Of a stretch of DNA of 64,000 bases, positions 55,696 through 63,122 are shown in pieces; position 1 is the stretch's first letter; every line of letters begins with the position of its first letter. The translations under genes were made by a program, and so were the position numbers. The notes beneath the pieces were generated by a model. The model was not told the DNA's origin and did no database searches. It saw nothing but the letters and a program-made list of their open reading frames with translations. This DNA comes from Chryseobacterium gleum (lineage in GTDB: Bacteria; Bacteroidota; Bacteroidia; UBA10329), in contig CAMDOM010000006.1 in the NCBI GenBank assembly GCA_945903645.1, positions 18,665-82,664 of the forward strand, given 5' to 3'.

Positions 55696-57504
55696 ATGAA
55701 AAAATTATACGTTTCATTGTTCTCCCTAGCAATTGCCTTTGGAGCCAATGCGCAAAATGCATCAATGTCTGTTGGTAAAACTCGCTCTTTGGCGAAGCCT
55801 TCAGGATTGAACCAACCAGTTTCTTCACCAGGTCTATTAGCCAGTGGTGATACTATTTGGGAAAATGATTTTTCCAACGCCTCTGATTGGGATATCGCAA
55901 ATTCAATAGGAAATAATTCAGACTGGGTTATTGGAACAGATGTTCCCGCAGGTGATTTTCCAATTGAAGGTATTTTATCTACTTCAGCTGCAAACGGCTA
56001 TGCCTTGTTTGATTCTGATTTGTATTGCACCACTGGTGATGATGCAACAGTAACTATGGCTAATCCAGTTGACCTTACTGTATATGCTGCAGTGGTTGTT
56101 CAATTTCAACAGTACTATAGAAATTATCAAGGTGCAACTTATTTGGAGGTAAGCACAGACGGTAGTGTATGGACTCAATTTGTGCTAAACGGTTCATTGG
56201 CTGGTAATGCTGCCACAAGCAATCCTGATTTTGCTCAGGTAAACATTTCTGGTGTAGCTGGAGGCCAAGCCACAGTATGGCTACGTTTTCGTTATGTAGG
56301 TGCATGCGATTATTCTTGGATGGTGGATGATGTGGCTATAGTTGAAGGTGCGGATAATGATATTCAATTAGTGGATTTATGGCATGGTGATTTCCAAAAT
56401 GCGTGGGAATATCAAGAAGTGCCACTTGCACAAGCACAGGAAGTGACAATTGGTGCAGCATCGTTAAACCAAGGTGGGAATTCTCAAACCGTTGTTACTT
56501 ATAATTATGACATTACCTTGAATGGAACTTCAGTTAATTCTGGAAGTTTCGCAGCCAATTCTCCTTCACTTGCCTCAAGCGAAAGTGATACTACTTTCTA
56601 TGCTACAGGATTTACGCCAAGTGCTGTAGGTCAATACATGCTTATGGTATCTGTTTCTTCTGCCGAAACTGATGGAAATCCAGCAAACAATGAAGGAATG
56701 TCAAACTTTGCTATCACCGAATTCATTTACGCTCATGATGATATCGATAACATCGAATTTCAAATAAGCGGAGGTGATGATGACAATGCTTCAGCGAATG
56801 AATACAAAGCAGGTATGTATTATGAAGTGGTTGCTGACGGAACAATTCACTCAGTTCAAGCTGCTTTCGGATTAAATACCACAACATCTGCATGTTTTGT
56901 TGAGATTTTTGACGCAGCTGATTTAACTACTGCTTTGGTTACTGAAGTGTATGACTTCCAACCCGGGGACATCAGTTCTGGAGCAAGCATTGTTCTAGTA
57001 GACATACTTTTGGATGGAGGAGCTGGTTTAGCTGTAACTGCTGGAACAACATATTTGATTAGCATTGGTAACACTGGTGCAGGAGAGCAACTTTGGATTC
57101 TTGCTAGCGATGGTGACGATGATCGTGGTCAACTTCGTTATGGCCCATTTGGCGCAGGTGGTGCAGTAGATTGGTACACTGGTTACACAAATTCCATTGT
57201 AGTTCGCGCTAATTTTAGCCCAAGCGTAGGAATTTCTGAAAACCAAGATTTAACTGCTATTGAAATGTTCCCAAATCCAGCAAATGATGTGTTGACAGTG
57301 AAATTCAATGCTAACGAAAGCAATGACATTCGTGTTAATCTTATCGGCATGGATGGCAAAATGGTGTATAGCCAAAGTGTAAATGCATTCTCTGGTCAAT
57401 TCACTTCACGCATTAGCCTAGAAGGTGTTGCAAATGGTTTGTACTCTGTGCAAGTGATTAGCGACAACACTACCTACACACAGAAAGTAGCTGTGGTTAA
57501 GTAA
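55696..57504 (+). CDS. Secreted T9SS type A protein, tandem paralogue 1
   Basis: The 602-residue product has a signal peptide (core VSLFSLAIAFG, ending ANAQ). A jelly-roll / MAM-like domain follows (WENDFSNASDWDI, NGYALFDSDLYC, VVQFQQYYRNY, VWLRFRYVGACDYSWMVDD), then an Ig-like region, a Ca-type Asp-rich stretch (ISGGDDDNASANEY), a beta domain, and the T9SS type A signal (MFPNPANDVLTVKF, GMDGKMVYSQSV, ANGLYSVQV, KVAVVK). It is a tandem paralogue of the gene at 57674. The final 279 bases of the two (57226-57504, 59303-59581) have the same length; in translation I count nine differences in 92 residues. Probably an abundant surface protein; function unknown. Confidence 0.88.
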   Translation: MKKLYVSLFSLAIAFGANAQNASMSVGKTRSLAKPSGLNQPVSSPGLLASGDTIWENDFSNASDWDIANSIGNNSDWVIGTDVPAGDFPIEGILSTSAANGYALFDSDLYCTTGDDATVTMANPVDLTVYAAVVVQFQQYYRNYQGATYLEVSTDGSVWTQFVLNGSLAGNAATSNPDFAQVNISGVAGGQATVWLRFRYVGACDYSWMVDDVAIVEGADNDIQLVDLWHGDFQNAWEYQEVPLAQAQEVTIGAASLNQGGNSQTVVTYNYDITLNGTSVNSGSFAANSPSLASSESDTTFYATGFTPSAVGQYMLMVSVSSAETDGNPANNEGMSNFAITEFIYAHDDIDNIEFQISGGDDDNASANEYKAGMYYEVVADGTIHSVQAAFGLNTTTSACFVEIFDAADLTTALVTEVYDFQPGDISSGASIVLVDILLDGGAGLAVTAGTTYLISIGNTGAGEQLWILASDGDDDRGQLRYGPFGAGGAVDWYTGYTNSIVVRANFSPSVGISENQDLTAIEMFPNPANDVLTVKFNANESNDIRVNLIGMDGKMVYSQSVNAFSGQFTSRISLEGVANGLYSVQVISDNTTYTQKVAVVK

Positions 57505-57526
57505 GCCTTAGTCAATTAGCTGTATC

Positions 57527-57566
57527 GAAATCCTGCCTTGGCTTGTCCGAGGCAGGATTTTTTATT
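57527..57566 (+). terminator. Terminator after tandem paralogue 1
   Basis: AATCCTGCC (57529-57537) pairs with GGCAGGATT (57551-57559), extended by TTGG/CCgA, and six T follow. The same stem recurs after paralogue 2. Confidence 0.92.
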
Positions 57567-57632
57567 TTATCTAAACAATTTCTCATTTCATTCCTTTTAG
57601 TCAGCCTATCAAGCTGAGTGAATAAAAAAATG

Positions 57633-57640
57633 CACTTTTG
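57633..57640 (+). promoter_or_regulatory. Putative -7 element of the second tandem T9SS gene
   Basis: CACTTTTG in the context AATAAAAAAATGCACTTTTG, paralogous to the element at 55647. TCAGC/GCTGA, a 5-bp inverted repeat (57601-57617), lies in the -33 region. Confidence 0.4.
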
Positions 57641-57673
57641 GGCAGCTAAATTTTAAATAATCAAACTTCAACC

Positions 57674-59581
57674 ATGAAAAAATTATACATCTTATTGTTC
57701 TCCTTAACTATTGCTTTTGGAGCCAGTGCACAAAACAAGGCAATTGTGAAATCCCCAATTCTGGCTGATTTTTCTCTAAATCAAAGAGAATCAGCTACTG
57801 CGTCATCATCTCGAGGTGGTGGTGGCTTTCCAGCATGGTCAGATGATTTTTCTGATCCTACTACTTGGATTATTGAGAATGATGGCCAGGGCGTTGGTTA
57901 TGGCTGGCGTATCGGAGCCACATCCACAGGATGGTTTTGGGGTGGACAAGAAATAAACTCTACTTCAGATGGCAACTATGCAGAACTTCTTAACGGAAAT
58001 CCTTCAGTAACTCCAGCAACCCAGGAAATAGGTGTAACCTACACCTTAACCACAGCGCAGCGTATTGATGTTCTGGCCTTGGCAGGAACAGATGCGGTGC
58101 TACTTGAGTTTGAGCAATGGGGAGCACGTTTCAACGATGATCAATCGGTTTGGATAAGCACCGATAGCGTAAACTTTGTGAAAGTTGGGGATAATTCCGA
58201 TTTTGATCAATTAACCAATTTAGGTGGTTCGGAGTATCCCAACTCAACACTTGAATCAATCAACATTACGCCTGTTATACAAGGTAATCCAGATTCCGTT
58301 TGGGTCAGGTTTCAATGGACCTCTGCTTTTCCTAACGAGGCAAACCCTAACGCGTGGGTTGCATATGGCTGGTTTATTGATGACGTTGCTATAGTGGCGG
58401 CCACTCCAAACGACATGCAATTGTTGAATGTCTGGCAGGGAAGTGGCGACATATTTAGTAGTGGTTTTGACTACACGCAAATACCATTAGCTCAGGCTCA
58501 TGAAGTTTTCATTGGTGCAGTTTCTTTAAATCAAGGTGGGGTTACCCAAACAGAAGTTACTTATACTTATGACATTTCCGTTGGAGGTATTTCGGTTAAT
58601 TCGGGCTCATTTCCTGCTGCATCATCCTCTATGTCATCCGCAGTGGTGGACACTACATGGTTCGGTACTGGATTTATTCCAGATGCTGAAGGAACCTATG
58701 TGGTTACAGTAACTGTTTCCTCTGCCGAAGGTGATGATGATGCTACCAACAATGAAGGAACTGCTGCTTCGTTCAAGATTACAGAATTCACCTTTGCTCA
58801 GGATGGTGGTTCTAGTTCCACTATTCTAGTCGAGGGACCAGAGGACGATTTAGGTGCATTACAACCCTATCAGGTTGCTGTTAATTATGAGATTTTCGAA
58901 ACAGCCACTATCTATGGAATTGAAGTGGCCTTTGGTCAAGGAACTACAATAGATGCGTGTGCTTGGCAAATTTATGAGCTATCAGAGGATGCGCCAGATC
59001 CTATCGAGATTACTAGCGAAGTGTTTGATATTGTGCCAGGTACTGTTAGTTCTGCAAGCCAACTAAGATTAGTTACAATGCCGGTAGATGGTGGTGAGGG
59101 CGTAGAGTTAGAAGGTGGAAAGACGTATCGCATTGCAGTAGGAACCGCTAACTCAGGAGACAAACTTAACTTTCGTGCAAGTGCGGGTGACGTAGATTTC
59201 GGTACTGTACAATATGGCGATTTTGGAGCTACCGGTTCTCCAGAAGGTTGGTATGTTGGCTTTGGCTATTCGGTCTTGGTACGAGCTATTTTTGACCCAT
59301 CAGTTGGCATTTCTGAAAACCAAGATTTGACTGGTATTCAAATGTTCCCAAATCCTGCTAATGATGTTTTGACAGTGAAATTCAGTGCGAACGAAAGCAA
59401 TGACATTCGTGTTAATGTTATCGGTATGGATGGCAAAATGGTATACAGCCAAAGTGTAAGTGCATTTTCTGGACAATTCACTTCACGCATTAACCTAGAA
59501 GGTGTTGCAAATGGTTTGTACTCTGTGCAGGTCATTAGCGACAACGCATCATTCACTCAAAAGGTAGCTGTAGTTAAGTAA
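57674..59581 (+). CDS. Secreted T9SS type A protein, tandem paralogue 2
   Basis: The 635-residue product mirrors paralogue 1. It has a signal peptide (core ILLFSLTIAFG, ending ASAQ), a jelly-roll / MAM-like domain (WSDDFSDPTTWIIEN, VLLEFEQWGARF, VWVRFQWTSAF, YGWFIDDVAIV), an Ig-like region (LAQAHEVFIGAVSLNQGG, also found as LAQAQEVTIGAASLNQGG in copy 1), a beta domain and the near-identical T9SS type A signal ending KVAVVK. The N-terminal halves have diverged strongly while the sorting domains have not, which points to gene conversion or strong constraint on the sorting signal. It has its own promoter and terminator. Confidence 0.88.
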   Translation: MKKLYILLFSLTIAFGASAQNKAIVKSPILADFSLNQRESATASSSRGGGGFPAWSDDFSDPTTWIIENDGQGVGYGWRIGATSTGWFWGGQEINSTSDGNYAELLNGNPSVTPATQEIGVTYTLTTAQRIDVLALAGTDAVLLEFEQWGARFNDDQSVWISTDSVNFVKVGDNSDFDQLTNLGGSEYPNSTLESINITPVIQGNPDSVWVRFQWTSAFPNEANPNAWVAYGWFIDDVAIVAATPNDMQLLNVWQGSGDIFSSGFDYTQIPLAQAHEVFIGAVSLNQGGVTQTEVTYTYDISVGGISVNSGSFPAASSSMSSAVVDTTWFGTGFIPDAEGTYVVTVTVSSAEGDDDATNNEGTAASFKITEFTFAQDGGSSSTILVEGPEDDLGALQPYQVAVNYEIFETATIYGIEVAFGQGTTIDACAWQIYELSEDAPDPIEITSEVFDIVPGTVSSASQLRLVTMPVDGGEGVELEGGKTYRIAVGTANSGDKLNFRASAGDVDFGTVQYGDFGATGSPEGWYVGFGYSVLVRAIFDPSVGISENQDLTGIQMFPNPANDVLTVKFSANESNDIRVNVIGMDGKMVYSQSVSAFSGQFTSRINLEGVANGLYSVQVISDNASFTQKVAVVK

Positions 59582-59602
59582 ATCCTAGTACTCGGTTTCA
59601 TG

Positions 59603-59642
59603 AAAATCCTGTCTTGGATAATCCAAGGCAGGATTTTTTTTG
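59603..59642 (+). terminator. Terminator after tandem paralogue 2
   Basis: AATCCTGTCTTGGAT (59605-59619) and ATCCAAGGCAGGATT (59621-59635) form a 15-bp stem with one G-T pair and a one-base loop in the strict pairing, followed by a run of T. Confidence 0.9.
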
Positions 59643-59836
59643 GGTTTTGGAGTATAAAAAGGTGAATGTGGTCGGGCTGTCATAATTGGGGCATAGAGTT
59701 TTTTTAATTCCTTCGATACATTTACCTGTAGTGATAGCCCGCCTAGAATAATTACCAAGTAAAGTGTAAAGAGATTAGCGTTACTTTTCTAGCATCCAAG
59801 CCCATCTCTAAGAGACAAGAACGTGCATTTCTCCAC

Positions 59837-59844
59837 TACCTTTG
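59837..59844 (+). promoter_or_regulatory. Promoter -7 element of the 300-aa T9SS protein gene (leaderless arrangement)
   Basis: TACCTTTG, full consensus, then CCGT, then ATG 59849. Confidence 0.6.
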
Positions 59845-59848
59845 CCGT

Positions 59849-60751
59849 ATGGTAAAAAAGTATATTCTTCTTTCAATGGTGGTGTTGTGGTGCGGGAATG
59901 TATCCGCTCAGGTCACCGACACGCTAGGGTTTCAATCTTTTCTTGAAGGCACTGAATCGCTTTACTCCTCGCCAAATGGTGGGTATGCATTTGGCAACAA
60001 TGGATATGGAGATCGAGCAAAGGCGCAAACCTTTACACATGACCATGCATTTGTTTTGCGAAGCGTATTGTTAAAATTTGGCTCTGTTCAATACACATCA
60101 AATAACCCAAATTCTGTTGTTCGTGTTAATGTGTATGATAATTACAATGCGGGTGTTACCACCTCTGGACAAATAGATTCAATCGCACCTGATAGTGTTT
60201 TAGGTTACTTGGATATACCAGTAAGTTCAATTTTGACTGATGGTAGTTATACCGAAGCAGATTTTTCCTTCGACACATTGGCCATTTTCAGCACCTTTTC
60301 TGTTGGAGCTGATTTCACATTTTTAGCTCCTGGAGATACCGTTGGCTTAATTACAACCACGGATGGCGATGCAATGGAGCGCCAAAGTACTTGGGAACAA
60401 GTAAATAATGGAACATGGATTACTACCATTAGCCCATATTCTTGGGACTTGGATGTTGATTTGGCTATTTTCCCTGTTATAGATGAAAATGACCCAGCTG
60501 GAATTTCTGATTATTCAGTGCCTCAACTTGTAGTCTATCCAAATCCAACATCTGGTTCAATAACCATAGATGTCCCACGTTTTAATGTATGGAATGTGGA
60601 ACTTTACGCAATGGACGGTAAGCTACTTATGAAAAACGCTACAGTTGGTAATCAAGTGAATTTAGATTTGAGTTCATATCCATCTGGCATTCATGTATTG
60701 CGGGTGTTCAACCAAGAACAATTGTTTGTTAACCGAATTGAAATTCGCTAG
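59849..60751 (+). CDS. Small secreted T9SS type A sorting domain protein
   Basis: The 300-residue product has a signal peptide (MVKKYILLSMVVLWCGNVSAQ, core ILLSMVVLWCG). A beta-rich domain of about 190 residues follows (NNGYGDRAKAQTFTHDHAFV, SVLLKFGSVQY, VVRVNVYDNYN, SYTEADFSFD), and a T9SS type A signal ends it (QLVVYPNPTSGSITIDV, VELYAMDGKLLM, PSGIHVLRV, NRIEIR). The central domain resembles that shared by the C-terminal halves of the tandem paralogues upstream, where it sits before the sorting signal. Role unknown. The PAP2 and crcB genes follow closely and may be read through. Confidence 0.83.
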   Translation: MVKKYILLSMVVLWCGNVSAQVTDTLGFQSFLEGTESLYSSPNGGYAFGNNGYGDRAKAQTFTHDHAFVLRSVLLKFGSVQYTSNNPNSVVRVNVYDNYNAGVTTSGQIDSIAPDSVLGYLDIPVSSILTDGSYTEADFSFDTLAIFSTFSVGADFTFLAPGDTVGLITTTDGDAMERQSTWEQVNNGTWITTISPYSWDLDVDLAIFPVIDENDPAGISDYSVPQLVVYPNPTSGSITIDVPRFNVWNVELYAMDGKLLMKNATVGNQVNLDLSSYPSGIHVLRVFNQEQLFVNRIEIR

Positions 60752-60772
60752 CAGTAGGTTATTCTCCCATTA

Positions 60773-61342
60773 ATGGAGGTTCTGTTGCACATAGACCGTG
60801 TTCTATTCTTGTGGATAAACCACTTAGGAAATCAATTTGTTTGGTTGGATTGGTGGATGATTGGAATAAGTAACAAATGGACTGCCTTACCGCTGTATGT
60901 TTTCCTAAGCGCAGTTCTCATTAAGAAATTTGGAGTATCGTCTTTCTTTTGGATTGCCGTTTCAACAATTGCTTTAATTGTGCTGGCAGACCAAGGTTCT
61001 GTTGTGTTCTTCAAGGAGGTATTTCAAAGGTTACGCCCATGTCATGAGCCTAGTTTGGCGAACATGATTCGCTTAGTTCAGGAAAATTGCGGGGGACAAT
61101 TTGGCTTTGTTTCTTCACATTCAGCAAATTCCTTTGGCATTGCAAGTTTTGCTTTTATACTGCTTCAGTCTATTTCGCGTTGGTACGCATTATTGTTTCT
61201 TTGGGCTGGAGTTATTGCAATCAGTAGAGTGTATCTAGGCGTTCATTATCCTAGCGATATCATTATTGGAGCCTTATTTGGAATAGCAATTGGCCTAAGT
61301 TTAGGAATTATTACTAGCAGATCAATAATCAAGTGCCAATGA
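60773..61342 (+). CDS. PAP2-superfamily membrane phosphatase
   Basis: The 189-residue polytopic protein has all three phosphatidic-acid-phosphatase type 2 motifs: C1 KEVFQRLRP (K81, R88, P89), C2 SSHS (H116) and C3 SRVYLGVHYPSD (R152, H158, D162). In bacteria such proteins dephosphorylate undecaprenyl pyrophosphate, phosphatidylglycerol phosphate or lipid A, with the active site on the periplasmic face. Which lipid it acts on here is not evident. It starts 21 bases after the upstream T9SS gene and overlaps crcB by four bases (ATGA). Confidence 0.9.
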   Translation: MEVLLHIDRVLFLWINHLGNQFVWLDWWMIGISNKWTALPLYVFLSAVLIKKFGVSSFFWIAVSTIALIVLADQGSVVFFKEVFQRLRPCHEPSLANMIRLVQENCGGQFGFVSSHSANSFGIASFAFILLQSISRWYALLFLWAGVIAISRVYLGVHYPSDIIIGALFGIAIGLSLGIITSRSIIKCQ

Positions 61343-61695
61343 ACTACCTATTAGTTTTTGTTGGGGGAGGTTTGGGTTGCGTGCTACGTTATGCAATATC
61401 AAATGGTATACTACGCTTATATCAAGGAACATTTCCATTAGCCACGTTGATAAGCAATGCATTAAGTTGTGCAATTCTAGTGTGGATAATAGGAATCCTT
61501 TCGATGGAAAATATGGATTCAAAATGGGTGCGCTCAGCAGTAATTGTTGGATTTTGCGGTGGTTTTAGCACCTTTTCCACGTTTGGATTTGAGACAGTTC
61601 AGCTAATAAAAAACGGCAATCCATGGATTGCCGCAGCCAACATTTTAGTAAGTCTTTCGGTTTGTTTGGTTATTCTGAACCGTCTGAATAGGTAA
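61339..61695 (+). CDS. crcB: Fluoride-specific ion channel CrcB/Fluc
   Basis: From ATG 61339 the product has 118 residues and four transmembrane segments, the standard size of a Fluc subunit, which works as an antiparallel dimer to expel fluoride. Motifs are GGGLGCVLRYAIS at the N-terminus, PLATLISNALSC with the conserved Asn, and GFCGGFSTFSTFGFE with the Na-binding Gly and the Phe-box residues. It is coupled to the PAP2 gene through ATGA. I see no fluoride riboswitch upstream of either gene. Confidence 0.93.
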   Translation: MNYLLVFVGGGLGCVLRYAISNGILRLYQGTFPLATLISNALSCAILVWIIGILSMENMDSKWVRSAVIVGFCGGFSTFSTFGFETVQLIKNGNPWIAAANILVSLSVCLVILNRLNR

Positions 61696-61697
61696 AC

Positions 61698-61976
61698 TTA
61701 GGTGTGGAACACTTCAATTTTTACAATATCGTGAATTCCAATGCTGCCCGAAGCCATACGGCACATCACTGTTTTTCCTATAATTAGGCCTCCTTCTTCA
61801 TAATCTTTCCAATCACTGATATCGGTTTTTACTTGAATCCGAATATCTGAAGCGTCTAACACATCTTTTAGCATAATGCTGCATGGATTGAAATCTAACG
61901 CTTGAAACACTTGTGTTTCTCTCCCGAATGATGGAGTATTTTGTAACGGTAGTTCGTAAATTTCAGAAGGACACAT
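61698..61976 (-). CDS. Hypothetical protein, 92 residues
   Basis: The product has no signal peptide or membrane segment and begins MCPSEIYELPLQN. It mixes beta-like and acidic segments (SDIRIQVKTDISDWKDYEEGG split as SDIRIQVKTD and WKDYEEGG) and ends VKIEVFHT. No family recognised. It follows the 120-residue gene at 62013 on the same strand with 36 bases between, so the two probably form a transcription unit. The stop is three bases from the convergent crcB stop. Confidence 0.5.
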   Translation of the reverse strand: MCPSEIYELPLQNTPSFGRETQVFQALDFNPCSIMLKDVLDASDIRIQVKTDISDWKDYEEGGLIIGKTVMCRMASGSIGIHDIVKIEVFHT

Positions 61977-62012
61977 GGCAGTTTTTTATAGTAGTGAGTG
62001 CACTAATTGGAA

Positions 62013-62375
62013 TTAAGCTACTTTTTTAGATTGGAAAAAATCAGCTTCAAATGGATTGAATGCAAAGTTTAAGCCGTAATCAGCTGCAAGGCGCTCGCCT
62101 CTTTTTCCTCCCATTCTCAAGCTCGCAGTTTGAACTTCTTCCAGTATATCTTGAATTAGCTCATCAACTACTTGTCGAACTGAGGAAAACTCATTCACAG
62201 AAATTTCCGAATCGCCTAACAGTGCTTGCATCTTAGTAATAAATGGTTTTACATAAACAAGCATACCAGCGGAAAATGCCAACTCATTTTTCGGAGTGTT
62301 CATTCCTTTAGCATAAACATTATTAAGAATTTGCATTCTTTCAAGATCAGTTTGTGGGAGTAATAGTGCGTTCAT
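62013..62375 (-). CDS. Hypothetical helical protein, 120 residues
   Basis: The product is predicted cytosolic and mostly helical (DLERMQILNNVYAKGMN, VRQVVDELIQDILEEVQTA) with a C-terminal aromatic segment FAFNPFEADFFQSKKVA. No family recognised. It is upstream of the 92-residue gene. A good promoter element lies 48 nt before its ATG, giving a leader of about 44 nt, longer than elsewhere in the window. Confidence 0.5.
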   Translation of the reverse strand: MNALLLPQTDLERMQILNNVYAKGMNTPKNELAFSAGMLVYVKPFITKMQALLGDSEISVNEFSSVRQVVDELIQDILEEVQTASLRMGGKRGERLAADYGLNFAFNPFEADFFQSKKVA

Positions 62376-62423
62376 CGTAGAGTTTTTAAGCGTTAGACTT
62401 TTATGCAGCTTTGATTACGATGA

Positions 62424-62431
62424 CAAAAGTA
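62424..62431 (-). promoter_or_regulatory. Promoter -7 element of the 120-aa/92-aa gene pair
   Basis: TACTTTTG on the minus strand is a full consensus match and the same octamer as in front of the DUF1573 gene. It is 48 nt from ATG 62375. Confidence 0.5.
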
Positions 62432-62486
62432 TAGGGGCAAACATGGCTGCACAAGGAAATCGGAGCCAAAAATTGACAGGCATATA

Positions 62487-62537
62487 GGCAACAAAATTCC
62501 ACACAAACATTTGTATAACAAATGCTTGTGTGGAATT
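62487..62537 (-). terminator. Long hairpin, probable terminator of the 52-aa peptide transcript
   Basis: Arms 62495-62514 and 62518-62537 pair over 20 bp around a 3-base loop. The single mismatch on the plus strand (A-C) becomes a G-U pair in minus-strand RNA, and TTTTGTT follows on that strand. This argues for a minus-strand terminator rather than a plus-strand structure. The stem is unusually long for a terminator and rather A+T-rich. Confidence 0.55.
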
Positions 62538-62686
62538 ATCCACTACAGTATTGACACGGCCTTTAAAATGCCGTAAGACTTAGAAGAACATATTTCTTCT
62601 TAACTATAAACTAGAATTAAATGGTCAGAGCCATTTTAATTCACATACCACTGCACCGCACTGTAAGAACGGGCAATGCGCTGAAA

Positions 62687-62845
62687 TCAGAAATCATCAC
62701 CTTCTTGGCCGTAAATCACGAAATCCTGTGACAAGTTGTTTTTCTTAACAAGTTCTTGAGCTTGCTTTTCAGTAAGTGTAGATGCTTGTCTTGAACCTGC
62801 TGTAACAACTCCAAAAGCAATAAGGAAGGCGAGTAATAATTGCAT
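62687..62845 (-). CDS. 52-residue secreted peptide
   Basis: ATG 62845 opens a 52-codon frame ending TGA at 62687. The N-terminus is a signal-peptide-like hydrophobic run (QLLLAFLIAFGVVTAG), though it lacks a basic residue before the core. The mature part is polar and helical (LTEKQAQELVKKNNLSQ) and ends DFVIYGQEGDDF. A promoter element is found at 62930-62937, and a long structured 3' region runs to a terminator at about 62490. No family recognised. It is isolated by its own signals, so it looks like a real small gene rather than a chance frame. Confidence 0.55.
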   Translation of the reverse strand: MQLLLAFLIAFGVVTAGSRQASTLTEKQAQELVKKNNLSQDFVIYGQEGDDF

Positions 62846-62929
62846 GATGTATATTTTTAAGAAGTTTATTGTTTCGATGAATGTATCTTATTTCTCGACA
62901 AACATTCTTGTTTCATCGTTAAGACGTGT

Positions 62930-62937
62930 CAAACGTA
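62930..62937 (-). promoter_or_regulatory. Putative -7 element of the 52-aa peptide gene
   Basis: TACGTTTG on the minus strand is a full consensus match, 84 nt before ATG 62845. A second, weaker candidate TACATTCA lies nearer the gene. Confidence 0.4.
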
Positions 62938-63122
62938 CGATTAAAATTTAATTTTTCAACAATAATAATTGAAAATAAACCAGTTAATTATGTAACTAAT
63001 TGATAATCAATGATAAAAATTTCATTTGATTTTCGATTAACTGTTAATAAGTATGGTTAAAAAGTCATTTATGGAGGTATGAATGCTCGAAATTTAACGA
63101 TGAAAGGAAAGTAAAGACCAAA

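Larger units (their letters stand above)
62376..62686. other. Non-coding stretch with a promoter and several hairpins
   Basis: From right to left it holds the 3' region of the 52-residue peptide gene with hairpins at 62614-62641 (AATTAAATGG/CCATTTTAATT), 62582-62600 (AGAAGAA/TTCTTCT) and 62558-62576 (ACGGC/GCCGT), then the 20-bp stem at 62495-62537 and the minus-strand promoter at 62424-62431. No ORF of note is present. Confidence 0.5.
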
